In this document: positions 22,837 through 32,857 of the stretch, piece by piece | How positions within the stretch are numbered: the first letter of the stretch is position 1 | Layout of the letters: every line of letters begins with the position of its first letter | From: Luidia sarsii | Lineage: Eukaryota; Echinodermata; Asteroidea; Paxillosida; Luidiidae | Direction of reading: 5' to 3' | Length of the DNA: 64,000 bases | Assembly (NCBI GenBank): GCA_949987565.1 | Contig: OX465104.1 | Span: 2,863,474 to 2,927,473 of the forward strand | Notes under the pieces: generated by a model | The model's input: only the letters and a program-made list of their open reading frames with translations | Told to the model about the DNA's origin: nothing | Database searches by the model: none | Made by a program: the position numbers and the translations under genes

Positions 22837-23354
22837 CTAGGGAGGCAAGACGACGGTCAGACAAACAACGTCATTTCCGTAGGGCTCCCTCACCCTTCGG
22901 AAGAAGGTCAGTCATACTGTAGCCTAGTAGGTCCATTGTATTTTTTACATTACAAGTTTCTTACTGTTGTTATCATTTTCCTTCTAAGATGGCAACGCGA
23001 TGTGATCAACTGATAAACTAAGGTTACACTGACCCCCAGGCCAAAGCCAGAGGCCAGGCCAGTCCCCCAGACAAAACCCTGGACAAGACCCTGAGTCAGA
23101 CACAGGGATGTACCGTAAGTGACCGACAAAGTCATTTTTTTAAAAATCACCGAAGGCCAACAAATTGTGCGACTGTGAGCGCTTACGCGACCGCAAGATG
23201 CGATTGTGAGATTCACGGCAGGGGTGCATGTGCCCTTCAGTTTTTAGGGTTTTAACAGCTAAAAATGAGCAGTTTGACTTTAAAAAAAATATTTAAAAAA
23301 ATAAACAAATATAAAAAATCTTTTAAAAAATCACATCATTTCTCTTACATCCCT

Positions 23355-23690
23355 ACAGACCCTGAGTCAAACCCTGAGTCAAACCCTGAGCCAAACCATG
23401 AGTCATACCCTGAGTCAGACTCCAAGTCAAACCCTGAGCCAGACTCCAAGTCAAACCCTGAGCCAGACCCTGAGTCAGACTCCAAGTCAAACCCTGAGTC
23501 AGACTCCAAGTCAAACCCTGAACCAGACCCTGAGTCAGACTCCAAGTCAAACCCTGAGCCAGACCCTGAGTCAGACTCCAAGTCAAACCCTGAGTCAGAC
23601 TCCAAGTCAAACCCTGAACCACACCCTGAGTCAGACTCCAAGTCAAACCCTGAGCCAGACCCTGAGTCAGGCCCAAAACAAGACCCCAAG
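23355..23690. repeat. Minisatellite (CCCTGAGTCAGACTCCAAGT) in a UBFD1 intron
   Basis: It is made of alternating 12- and 18-bp words (CCTGAGTCAGA, CTCCAAGTCAAA) for about 330 bp. All words are multiples of three, so frames on both strands stay open and read S/P/D/E- or G/L/T-rich peptides. These are artefacts. The array starts about 80 bp past exon 2, on its intron side. Confidence 0.9.
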
Positions 23691-23770
23691 CCATGGTTCC
23701 AAATAGTCCCATAAGGGGTTTCCAAACCCTCAAGACGAAGTCTGGTACCCAGACTGCCCGTCCTCCTCAC

Positions 23771-23950
23771 CGGCTTCCTCTTTGCTCTTGGCGGCCCCCT
23801 TGGGCACCGGCTTGTTGACCTCCAAGACGTCATTGACCGTTGACCCCACCAGCATCAGCTTGACCCCCTTGGCCACGTTCAGCTCCCTCAGCTTCTTGTC
23901 GTCCTTCATCAGACCTCGGTACATCAACTTCTGCATTCCTGACGGGACGC
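23771..23950 (-). CDS. UBFD1: UBFD1 coding exon 2 (second half of the ubiquitin-like domain)
   Basis: It reads VPSGMQKLMYRGLMKDDKKL, RELNVAKGVKLMLVGSTVND, VLEVNKPVPK. This is the second half of a ubiquitin fold and matches UBFD1 (LPPAMQKVMYKGL, GAKIMVVGSTINDVL). The acceptor is TTTTCCAG before 23,950 and the donor is GCCG|GTGAGG after 23,771. Phase 1 at both junctions. Confidence 0.95.
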
Positions 23951-24119
23951 CTGGAAAAAAAAACACAGTATGCGAAAACCTCTCACTTCAGTTTTTCTTT
24001 ATTCAAGATGTGTAAAGATAACCATGTTTGTCTAACTGAAGAATAGACTTAGTAGTACTATGCAAAAAATGTTGCAAACTGCTTACTAACTAAAATTACC
24101 AAAAGGTGAATATAAAAAA

Positions 24120-25110
24120 TTGGAGGGCCTGACATTTTAATCCTAGCAGGATCTTTCTCAAAGGCCTGCTGCCTTTGAGTTTGAGAAAGGTCCTGCATAT
24201 TTCATGGCCAATTTCATTTCTTGCTTCTGTAAGCAAACAAATTATTCACAACACACGTGTGAATTGCTTCCCTGCCTGGAATGCATAAGGAATCTTTGCA
24301 CTTGTTGACTGGCTGTCCGCTAATTGCCGCATTTTTAAAATTAATTTCAAAAAATCAATAAAGGAGTGAAAGCAACACTGTTTGGGGTTGAAAACTAAAC
24401 CTCGCCCAAACCAGCGTCGGTGAAAATATTTCTAAGTTTGTTTTCTTCTGAATTTGAGGTCGCTGTTGAAATTTAGTCAAAAGCATTTTATGATCAACTG
24501 CCGTTTATCTCCAGGGAAAAGGCCACTGTACTCGGACAAAGATGGCGTCCGTACGTTATGCCATAGGTCTTGGGTTATGCCATAAGTCCCGGTCCAGTCA
24601 ACTTTTCTTTGCCAATTTTTCAAATTGACTGGTTTATGTTTAACCTAGTCAAGTGGTGAGCATCTGTCAACTCCTCTCAATACTCTGATATGTACATGTA
24701 CTTCTCAAAATTTAGTGGGCCTGGCGTTTCGATCCTAGCAGGACCTTTCTCAAAGGCAGAGTGACAAGGACAAAACAGATACAAGAAGGAAGGGGGAAGG
24801 GGGAAGAGAGTGAATAGGACACGGATGAGAAACAAAGGATAAAGAGGAAAACTGGTAGGGGGAGATCAAAGGGAAGGGCAAGTAGTAGGGTAGGGATTAG
24901 TGAGAAGAGGTGGAAAGATCAAAGAGAGAAGTGTGGAGGAGTGAACACAAAAAAAGGATTATCAGAACGCATGCATGGTGTTAGTCATTATACTCCTGGA
25001 TGTTCATGTGGTTGAATAGTTCGAATATGCTTTGGTCATCAACATTTTCTCAAGGCTAAGTCGGAGAGCATCACTCCAGTGACCAAGGGATTCTATGCCC
25101 AGTACACTCA
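24120..25110. mobile_element. Penelope-like terminal fragments and a second dispersed repeat
   Basis: Positions 24,120-24,200 hold an inverted pair of the core repeat. Positions 24,200-24,480 match 48,447-48,690 (CCCTG(C/T)CTGGAATG, GTGAAAATATTT), another repeat family. A SINE tail lies at 24,580-24,625. Positions 24,708-25,110 carry the core and then the purine-rich region (GATCAAAGGGAAGGGCAAG, TAGGGATTAGTGAGA) and the start of the internal region, all as in 29,212-29,640. It is a truncated copy of that element. Confidence 0.78.
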
Positions 25111-25336
25111 TATCTGATATCGAATGATCAGGGAGATTGAAGTGTGTGATACCCAACAGGGGTGTGCATTTTACTGGTTTGGACTGTTTTGGATCGGTTT
25201 GGATTGCCATACAATTCGTACAATTCATGGCCACTGATCTATCAAATACTAAGCCTTCCCCAGAGCCTACTACCCAGTCAGGCTCCGGGTGTCTCTGATG
25301 CCAGTATTGCCCTAACGTACCCAGCGTGGAAAGCAG

Positions 25337-25582
25337 GGGCCAATTTCATAGAGCCGCTTAAGCGTCAACATTTCACTTAAGCACAAAAAGCCATGAGCCA
25401 CGGGCACTTCTTGCCTACCCAAATTTCACTCTTGTTTCATGCTAAGTGAAGAAGAGTGGAATACAAGTTAAAAGGAATGGACGTCAAATTGCAGGGCAGT
25501 TTGTAATCCTGCTTACACAAGGAAGACTTTTCCTGCTTAGCAGATTTTCGCGCTTAAGCGGCTCTATGAAATTGGGGCCAGG
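25337..25582. mobile_element. MITE (CATAGAGCCGCTTAAG family), both ends present
   Basis: The left end is GGGGCCAATTTCATAGAGCC and the right end CGGCTCTATGAAATTGG. The interior matches 8,843-9,084 in the opposite orientation. It lies about 95 bp from the donor of the first visible UBFD1 exon, inside the intron. Confidence 0.8.
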
Positions 25583-25674
25583 TCACTTCAGTGGTAACCG
25601 TGGGATCTCACAGGGTTCGGGGAAGCTAACAAAATGCATGCTTTGAATCTTGGACTCAGACCTCATCAACCCAC

Positions 25675-26122
25675 CTGTTAATGTCTCCAGATGAGTTTTC
25701 AGAGTTGTAACTGTGGCATCCAGATCGTACGTCACGTCGTATTTCTGTTTATTGTACACCACTTTGAAGTCCACCAATTCCTTGGGCTTAGTCTCCTCCT
25801 CCTCCTTCTCCTCCTCCTCCTTCTCTTCCTCCTTTGATAGCTCCGCCTCCTCCCCCGAAACGTCCATCCGGGTCTCCTCGCATTTCTCAGCGTCCTTTTG
25901 GGCGGCGTCGGTCGCCGCGCCAACGGTTGCCCCCGCCGACGACAAGTCACTATTTGATTGGTTCTCGGCGCAGCCGGTGCCGGTGCGGGCTTGGGCCTGA
26001 GGGTCCCCGGTCTCCATGGTCCCTTCACTGGTGCCCTGGCTCACGCTGGTGTCTCCGTCGGGCTTTTCCGAGGCCGGCTCCGACGGGGAGCACTTGGGTT
26101 TTTTCGCGGCATCATCGTGCAT
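25675..26122 (-). CDS. UBFD1: UBFD1 first visible coding exon (acidic N-terminus and start of ubiquitin-like domain)
   Basis: UBFD1 is a soluble protein that binds polyubiquitin and has been linked to NF-kappa-B control. This exon encodes MHDDAAKKPKCSPSEP, a low-complexity Ser/Ala/Glu-rich region, an acidic run of Glu and Lys at about residues 93-112, and then KELVDFKVVYNKQKYDVTYD, the first beta strands of the ubiquitin fold. The donor ACAG|GTGGGT after 25,675 leaves phase 1. I took the ATG at 26,122. The frame stays open upstream to a possible acceptor (CTAAACAG before about 26,139), so a further 5' exon may add residues. Six exons total 1,026 bp, or 341 residues, against 309 in human UBFD1. 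Confidence 0.88.
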
Positions 26123-27162
26123 GTCCGCGTCACCGCCTGTTTAGGTGGAAATCAATTTTTTTTTATTTTCAAATCAGCAGCAATATCATTTCAGTGCCAA
26201 TGGCTGGCACAGTGCCATTTCAAAAGCTCGCAATCAGAGAACAATAAACCTGCAAAATAAATCAATAAGAGTGCACTATTTTGTATCAGTGAATCAAATG
26301 TGGCACAGTAGGAAGTCTGCATTTTGTCAAGGGATTATCAGCTCTCAAAGATTGGCCAGTTTTGTGTGTAGTCCAATGGAGCATCAGCTGTGTGTCACGC
26401 CCCCTGAGAACTGTGTGTGCTGCTACCCTTTGACCGCAAACATTCCTGCACTGCAGCAGACAAAGAATCCAGCTGGACGGCCTCAACAAAGCGTGCAATT
26501 TGTGGTAAAGGCAACGGGTGTACGGGTGCATTCCACAGTCTCTCCGGTGACTGCATTGGTTGTGGGGCAGGCCAGCACACTGTCTGCCGTAGTAGCGTGC
26601 AGACCCTCGATCGTTCACAATGAAGCCCCACAATAGCGCCATTGTTACCGCTGATCTGGCAATTCATGCAGCAACCAACGTCACAAAAGGTGTTTGCCAT
26701 GATCCATATTGCTGAAAAGAGTCTTTGTCTACAGTTTGGACAATAGCGGCATCCAAATTTTGAAACTCCCTACGGATGCATAGCGGCTTCCCGGCTCAAA
26801 AGGGTTCAAAATCAGGGCAAAATTGATCTACCAAAGCCAGGAAAGGGGATTTAAAGGTATTCAACTATTCATGGTGGAGGTGAGAGTCAGAAACTGGGGC
26901 TGATCTCATTGAAAGCCGCTTAAGGTAAGCGTGGAAATCTGCCAAGCAGATCTGCTAAGTCTTCCTTATGGTAAACAGGATTACAAACCCCACTTTGATG
27001 TGATGTCAATCACTTCTGACTTGAATTCCATTCTTCTTTACTTAGCATGGAACAAAAGTGAAGTCTGCACATTCCAGTGGCCGCACTGGGCGGGAAAGAT
27101 TCTCCAAACCCCAGCGCTTTCATCAGGCATATAAACACCGATGATAGTTGGAATCCAGTAGT

Positions 27163-27209
27163 CTCCTGACGACGAGCAGAGTACACTACACACTGCCCGA
27201 AACGTTGAG
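27163..27209 (+). other. Hammerhead-like motif, exact CTGANGA core
   Basis: In order: CTC, the core CTGACGA, arm GAGCAG (after one extra C), loop, arm CTGCCC, then GAAAC, GTT and GAG. CTC/GAG would be stem I and GAGCAG/CTGCCC stem II with one mismatch. The order matches a type I hammerhead ribozyme with a minimal stem III, as described in Penelope-like elements. The cleavage triplet is GTT instead of GTC here. Related copies lie on the minus strand at 35,385-35,346 (CTGAAGA) and near 33,170-33,210 (TGATGA). Confidence 0.45.
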
Positions 27210-27698
27210 TTACCGGCTCTTTTCAGAACCACACTCCTTCTCGAAAGAGAAGTGTTACATGGTGTCACGGCAAACCTTCCACTTGGTATATCCACCGTGC
27301 AAACCTTCAAGTTTATCTAACCCCAAACTCTTCAGAAATCGAACTAAAAAAGGTTGGGCTATGCTTCAAAACAACAGTCTAGCCTTAGAAAGTACACCAA
27401 CATTTTTTTGCTTTTTACTGAATCTTTTGATGCGATTTCGGGCACTTTTAAGGCCATCTGTTGAGAATGTCTGTTCGACTTTATTAATATTAGACGCGGT
27501 GGGACGCTAGTGCGACAGATCAACACACAAATCGTTTCAGAGGAGCTCCTACTCCTACTCCTAGCGGCCCAGTAAGTGGGATTAAACTTGAACAGCTGGT
27601 ACCTGTGCAACACAAAGTTTGTGAATGAATTTTGTCCTAAGTATACCAAACAGCGAAAGGCCGCATGAGATTGAGAAATGACATTGCTATTTTTATCG

Positions 27699-27887
27699 CA
27701 GTGGCTGTTGTTACAGCAGTCGTCCGTGTGGTTCCCTGACTTCACAGTATTTGTCAGGATGTTTAGCTCTTGGAACCAGACTATTATCAGCTAATACTAA
27801 TATACTGGTTCAACCAGCCTGCAATGCTGACGAAATACAATCAAGTCAGGGAACCACACGGACGACTGCCGTAACAACAGCCACTGC
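27699..27887. mobile_element. Foldback with 44-bp inverted arms
   Basis: The left arm CAGTGGCTGTTGTTACAGCA plus GTCGTCCGTGTGGTTCCCTG continues to ACTT at 27,742. The right arm (27,844-27,887) is its reverse complement with one mismatch. The spacer is about 100 bp. No coding capacity. Confidence 0.75.
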
Positions 27888-28917
27888 GTATTTTTATTGC
27901 TCCACTAACTCCACGATTTTCCCCCTACACAACACACAGTGAACAGGCACCACATGTCAAAGGATTGAAATTGAATGGTAATGCCAAACTTGTCTAAATG
28001 TTGAAAACAATTACAGCACAGGAAACCAAAATATGTAATTTAAATGCTTCTCTCGTTGAGATACAATAATAAATAGCACTTCAACTTTTCAAGTACAGAG
28101 GGTCAGGTAAATTACAGAAATACTTTTGTGACAAAACAAATTGACTAGCGTAGCGATTTTTAGATGACAGGGAGTTTGGACTGGAGTGTCACGCTGTCTA
28201 AAACTGTGGATTTCAAAAAGACACTACGCTTTTGATTGTAAAGCTTTATTTTTTTTGGAAGAGGCAGAACCAAGTAAGCCTGGTTTATTTTTGCAAAAGA
28301 GTGGGTAACGATCTGCTACATCTACTATCTATCATTTTGTCATGCTCAAGTTTCGAGGACTTTCTTTTTTACCTTGGTCACTGTTCGTCGCCATCATTGC
28401 TTGATGTTGCAACCGTGCCTGGTCACAAGTCGACGCTGGAGGGCGCTGCAGGAAGTGACCAACAGAAAATAGTGGGCCTGACGTTTCGATCCTATTGCAG
28501 GACCTTTCTCAAAGGCAGAGCAAAGTGGTAAACGGCAGAACTTTGTGGGATTTACGTTGTTTGGAATAATGTGTAAAGAAGACGTACAGGCTTCGTAGCA
28601 CTTCGTCTTGTATAAGCCCTTGAAAGTCATGGAAAATCTGGAAAGTCATGGAATAATAAAATAATGATTCAGCTAATCAAAAATCATAGCTACTCTGTTT
28701 CTTTCTCTTTTACTTTTCGAGTAATTAGTTTCTGAAAGGGTGGGGGACGTATTAAGTCGTGAACCCCAAACACGACGGGTGGCGCTCTCACCTTTGACCT
28801 TTAAACTTATTAATGTATAGGTCGCGCTTGTCTTATATACTGGTCGAATCGAGTGATCTTTTAGCCACGGTTATCGATTTGAAGAATCTAGTACGGTCAC
28901 TTTCGAACATAGATCTA

Positions 28918-28927
28918 CGCATGCGCG
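28918..28927. promoter_or_regulatory. Possible NRF1 site
   Basis: CGCATGCGCG matches the NRF1 palindrome GCGCATGCGC in most positions. It lies about 60 bp upstream of the candidate ABCC1 start codon in a locally CpG-rich, repeat-free stretch. NRF1 sites are common in animal core promoters. One match is weak evidence. Confidence 0.3.
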
Positions 28928-28986
28928 ACGACCTGCAAGTCACCGCAGTACGAGGGCTCGGAGGGCTCTTGCTGGCGCGTTAATTA

Positions 28987-29064
28987 ATGGCAGTAATGCC
29001 TTTCGGGATTTGCAATGAGTCAACTCTCGCAAGACTATGGAGCTGGCAGACCTGCACGAGAGAC
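28987..29064 (+). CDS. Candidate first coding exon of the ABCC1-type gene
   Basis: The ATG at 28,987 opens MAVMPFGICNESTLARLWSW. MRP-type transporters begin with a short extracellular tail that has a Cys, an N-glycosylation site and a Trp (for example FCNSTFW in MRP2); ICNESTLARLW fits that pattern, with N-E-S as the glycosylation site. A donor after 29,064 (GAC|GTACGC) leaves phase 0, as the exon at 36,695 needs. A second phase-0 donor is at 29,095 (TCG|GTGACG). Against it: the start context is only moderate, both donors are weak, and a 7.6-kb intron would follow. The real first exon could be elsewhere. Confidence 0.38.
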
Positions 29065-29559
29065 GTACGCAGCTGCATGCTCTGGTCTACCTCGGTGACG
29101 TTCACACGAACGATTGAAATTGAGTTTTGTTTGGCGCGCCGAATCTGTTCCTCGTTACGTAATACAATGCATTCCGGCAAGGAACAAAATATTTAGTAAA
29201 TATATATATCTTAAAATTTAGTGGGCCTGACGTTTCGATCCTAGCAGGACCTTTCTCAAAGGCAGAGTGACAAGGACAAAACAGATACATGTACACGGAG
29301 GAAGGGGGGGGGAGAGTAAATAGGACACGGATGAGAGACAAAGGACAAAGAGTGAAGCTGGTAGGGAGAGATCAAAGGGAAGGGCAAGCGGTGGGGTAGG
29401 GATTAGTGAGAGGAGGGGGAAAGATCAAAGAGAAGGGCAAGGAGTAGGGTAGGGATTATAGTGACAAGAGGGGGAAAGATCAAAGAGAGAAGTGTGAAGG
29501 ACTGAACACAAAAGAAGGATTATCAGAAAGCTGCATGGTGTTAGTCATTACCCTCCTGG

Positions 29560-30170
29560 ATGTTGAGACCATGACTGTGGTTGAATAGTCCGAAGACGCT
29601 TCATCCACATTTTCTCACGGCTAAGACGGACACCATTACTACGGGGTCGCCTGAAAGCCAAAACAGGCGAATTAGGAATGGCTTCAGCCAGACGATCTGA
29701 AGTGCGGAGAATATGGTGGTTTTCCTTAGTTATCTTCCTGAGCCTAGGAGGAAGAGAAGGGTGGTAGGAAGTAACTAAGGGAACCAGCTTGGGCTTGTCC
29801 TTGGGACCTGGTGGCTTTTGTTTTAGTGCCGAACTTCTGGGAATGGAATAGACTATAGCAATGGAGATCTTCACTTGGCGAGAACTATAGCCTCTAGCAA
29901 CCAAGTTAATTACTGGCCAATACACGTGTATGGCGGCGAAAGTCAGACTCATTGGAACATATGCGCCTCAATCTGAGGGCCTGGCTGTAAGCTATACCAG
30001 TCTTACAGTGTCTAGGGTGACATCTGGAGGAATGGAGATATTGATGAGTGTCGGTGGGCTTAGAATACAAGTCAGTAGTGAGTCAATTGAGGTCTTTCCG
30101 GACGGTGACGTCCAGAAAGTGGGTCTGCTGGAGAGACTGCTCCCATGTGAATTTGATGGTCCTCAAAGGC
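29560..30170 (-). pseudogene. Broken Penelope-type reverse-transcriptase C-terminus
   Basis: From 30,170 leftwards the minus frames give FTWEQSLQQTHFLDVTVRKD, TTDLYSKPTDTHQYLHSS, GIAYSQALRLRRICSNES, then KLVPLVTSYHPSLPPRLRKI and VLAFRRPRSNGVRL. This order (FLDV, Y.KPTDTHQYL, YSQALRLRRICS, P.VT.YHPSLP, AFRRP) is known from the thumb and linker of Penelope-type reverse transcriptases. Several stops and frameshifts interrupt it, and the catalytic palm motifs and GIY-YIG endonuclease are absent. It cannot be functional. Confidence 0.72.
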
Positions 30171-30566
30171 AGAGAAAGGCCTTTGAGAAAGGTCGTGCTA
30201 GGATCGAAACGTCAGGCCCACTAAATTTTAAGATTTACATTTTTTGGTAATTTTAGTCAGTAAGCAGTTTGCAACATTTTTGTATATCACCTTAAATGTA
30301 TATATATATTAGTATTAGTATTAGTATGTTCAGTCCTTCACACTTCTCTCTTTGATCTTTCCCCCTATTGTCACTAATCCCTACCCCACTCCTTGCCCTT
30401 CTCTTTGATCTTTCCCCCTCCTCTCATTAATCCCTACCCTACCCCCTGCCCTTCCCTTTGATCTCTCCCTACCAGCTTCACTCTTTGTCTTTTGTTTCTC
30501 ATCCGTGTCCTATTCACTCTCCCCCCTTCCTTCGTGTACATGTATCTGTTTTGTCCTTGTCACTCT

Positions 30567-30605
30567 GCCTTTGAGAAAGGTCCTGCTAGGATCGAAACGT
30601 CAGGC
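30567..30605 (+). other. Hammerhead-like fold in the Penelope-terminal core
   Basis: In order: GCCT, TTGAGAA, one A, GGTCCT, loop GCT, AGGATC, GAAAC, GTC, AGGC. GCCT/AGGC can form stem I, GGTCCT/AGGATC stem II, and AC/GT a minimal stem III before the GTC cleavage triplet. TTGAGAA takes the place of the CTGANGA core, with changes at positions 3 and 8 and one extra base. Same arrangement at 54,668-54,706 and in other well-kept copies. Confidence 0.42.
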
Positions 30606-30961
30606 CCACTAAATTTTAGATATATTAGTATTGTTAATTGTAGCCTTTTATGTTTATCTGTCAGTGTATTTGTGCTATTTGTGATTCATCGTTTGCGATA
30701 TCCCGGAAAATGAAATAAAGATAATATAATTAAAATACTCTACATAATACTACACACGTACGTACGTATGAACGCAGACCGTAACAGTCTGCTTCGTACG
30801 TACGTACGTACGAGCCTGTACGCAGCTGTCCTGACTCCTGACCAAGGCCTCCCGCCCCGCGCAAGTGCGTATTATGGTGCACAGCGTGCGTAAGCTCTGA
30901 GCGGATCAATGGGGCCGGCTGCATTTCGCAACGATGTTGCGCAAAGCACCGTACTACTTGT

Positions 30962-31050
30962 ATGCTCAGATGGAAGAGCACCGGTACGTTAATCCAGAGG
31001 TCTCGGGCTCAAGTCCCTGTCCAGTCAAAGTTTTCTTCGCCAATTTTTCT
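30962..31050 (+). mobile_element. tRNA-derived SINE fragment
   Basis: It retains GCTCAGATGGAAGAGCACCG, TTAATCCAGAGGTCTCGGG and GTCCAGTCAAAGTTTTCTT. The leader is missing. A CGTACGTA-rich stretch precedes it (30,755-30,815). Confidence 0.75.
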
Positions 31051-31505
31051 TATCAATTGTCACTTTTACACGTTTTAATCGATTAGCCAGTCTTGAGAGC
31101 AAGGCTAATTTCACCCCTGACCCCCTCTCCCACACACACACACAGATCCGTGACACCCACACAGTGATGACCGGTGGCGCGCGACCTGTGTCCGTACGTG
31201 CTACACATGCACATCACATGCACAAAGCGTCCATAGTCCCACACAATACAGTTGTACATTGTGTGGTTCACCTGCCATCCACTGATGATCGGTGGTGTTT
31301 ACATATTTAGGTAAGATTCCTTTCTCTGCTCCAGTGGTCCTGGAGGGCCGACAAGGGATCGGAGGATTCGGAGGACCATGGCCAGCCCAGCTGCCAGCTC
31401 TGGCTCCACGTGGAATGGATTCTGTGGCGAGGCCGGTTTGTGGGTGAGCCTTTTCGAGAAGAATAACAATGTATACGTCATAATTATATCCATGTGCCCC
31501 TCAGT

Positions 31506-32064
31506 CTAGTCCGAGTAACTTGGACCCAACAAGTCACCTTTTTCTATCGACATTTGAAATGAATTTGGACAGGAGGGCTGAGTGACTGTAGGTTCCAAGG
31601 AAACCAGAGTCTTAATAAGTCTTAATCCTACTGTTTAGTACTAACCACCAAAATATTTCGACTACCCATGGACTACCCGACCGAAATGCCCAAATTTACC
31701 GCCGAAAACAGTCACCCGACTTGGACCCTTACAATCGCCCTTTTTCAAATGTTGAAGTTTTGGGGCGAAACCTCAACATTTTTTAAAAGGGCGATTGTAA
31801 GGGTCCAAGTTACTCCGACTACCGACTCTCCAAATTTCAAATTTCGATAAAAAAGGGTGACTTGTTCAGTTGTTGGCTCCAAGTTACTTGGACTACCCTC
31901 AGTCAGTCATAGTCTCTCAGTACTCAGTCATAGTCACTCACTCATAGTACTCAGTCTCATAGTCATACTCTAGTCCGAGTAACTTGGACCCTTACAATGG
32001 CCCTTTTAAATTGTTAAATTTAAAAAAAAAAGGGCGATTGTAAGGGTCCAAGTTACTCTGACTA
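31506..32064. mobile_element. Nested hairpin elements (TAGTCCGAGTAACTTGGACC family)
   Basis: An outer inverted pair spans 31,506-31,895 (GAGTAACTTGGACCCAACAA and GTGACTTGTT...CCAAGTTACTTGGACTA). Inside it, 31,720-31,813 is a tighter hairpin whose arms are ACTTGGACCCTTACAATCGC plus CCTTTT. A third, almost complete hairpin stands alone at 31,972-32,064, bounded by CTAGTC and GACTAG. All share the end sequence GTAACTTGGACC. The spacer near 31,900-31,970 is a CAGTCATAGTACT-type simple repeat. Confidence 0.75.
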
Positions 32065-32550
32065 GTCATACTCCTCATTCATAGCGGTCACACTAATTGG
32101 CGTCAAGACGGCGTCAAGACACGATACGTTGTGTTCAAAATTACCAAAAGCAGTTAGCAGACTTTTTATTACTAGCCAAAACAATTTTTGGGCTTGAAAA
32201 AGAGAGATTAGGCGTCCAGAAATTGCCGCTCCTAATTTAATTTTAGCACTGCTCTCTCTGAAGCTCCGTAATCGGCAGCCATCTTGCCTCAAATTGCTAC
32301 TTTGCTATACGGACCATACCATTATGCTACAGGGGTGATAAAGTCAGCAGATGTTCTGCTTTACCGTGACCCTTTTCGAGATAAAAACGCTGTTTTTATA
32401 AATGAAATATCACCCAAAACCCAATGCAAAACCTCTCTGATAATATTTATCATACCAGTGTACTTATTTCTGATGTATGATACATTTTGAATGTGTTAAC
32501 GCCACTGGCACTATCGTGTCTTGACGCCGTCTTGATGCTATCATCGTGAA

Positions 32551-32857
32551 AAGCGCGCAAGATAGACTACTCCGAGCAAAAGGTGAAGTACGCACTGGAT
32601 GCCATTTTAGTAAGCACTGGAATCTGTCGTCTGCTTTCAGTGCTCCGGAAATGAAGCGAGAGAGTCACCAACAATACAAAAGATACAACTTTGGATGTGT
32701 GATCAACAGAATGTGATAACTTTCGATGTGATGTGACCACGAAATGGAGAGAATGTGTGCGACTTCGCTTACTAAAATGGCGCCCAGTGCATACTTCACC
32801 CGGATGCGTGTGATCTCGCAAGAGTAGGCTATCTTGCACGCAAGCGCGCTATAAGAT
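32551..32857. mobile_element. MITE, second copy of the 12,553-12,870 element
   Basis: It starts AGCGCGCAAGATAGACTACT and ends CTTGCACGCAAGCGCGCT. The interior blocks match copy 1 (TCTGTCGTCTGCTTTC, GTGATGTGACCACG, CACCCGGATGCG). Confidence 0.78.

Larger units (their letters stand above)
26140..28986. other. Spacer between divergent UBFD1 and ABCC1-type genes
   Basis: The two genes point away from each other here. The spacer holds a partial MITE at 26,898-27,075 (CCGCTTAAGG, CTGCCAAGCAG), a foldback-family fragment at 27,205-27,295, a foldback at 27,699-27,887 and a core repeat at 28,468-28,520. Positions 26,140-26,760 and 28,640-28,986 look unique and are the likeliest promoter zones. No supported gene lies between. 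Confidence 0.5.
29208..30622 (-). mobile_element. Penelope-like retroelement with inverted terminal repeats
   Basis: The left terminal region (29,208-29,550) and the right one (30,310-30,622) are inverted copies. Both carry the CGATCCTAGCAGGACC core, GTGACAAGGACAAAACAGAT and a long purine-rich stretch (GATCAAAGGGAAGGGCAAG). Between them is a broken reverse-transcriptase end on the minus strand. Inverted, partly duplicated terminal repeats are typical of Penelope-like elements. A third partial core with its AAATTTTAAGATTTACAT tail is at 30,160-30,300. If ABCC1 starts at 28,987, the element is in its first intron. Confidence 0.72.

Noticed and set aside
23265..23833. Repeat-rich frames on both strands
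   Set aside because: A 12/18-bp minisatellite next to a UBFD1 exon. The real coding part ends at 23,771.
27359..27745. 128-codon minus frame
   Set aside because: Partly inside a foldback arm, no recognisable domain.
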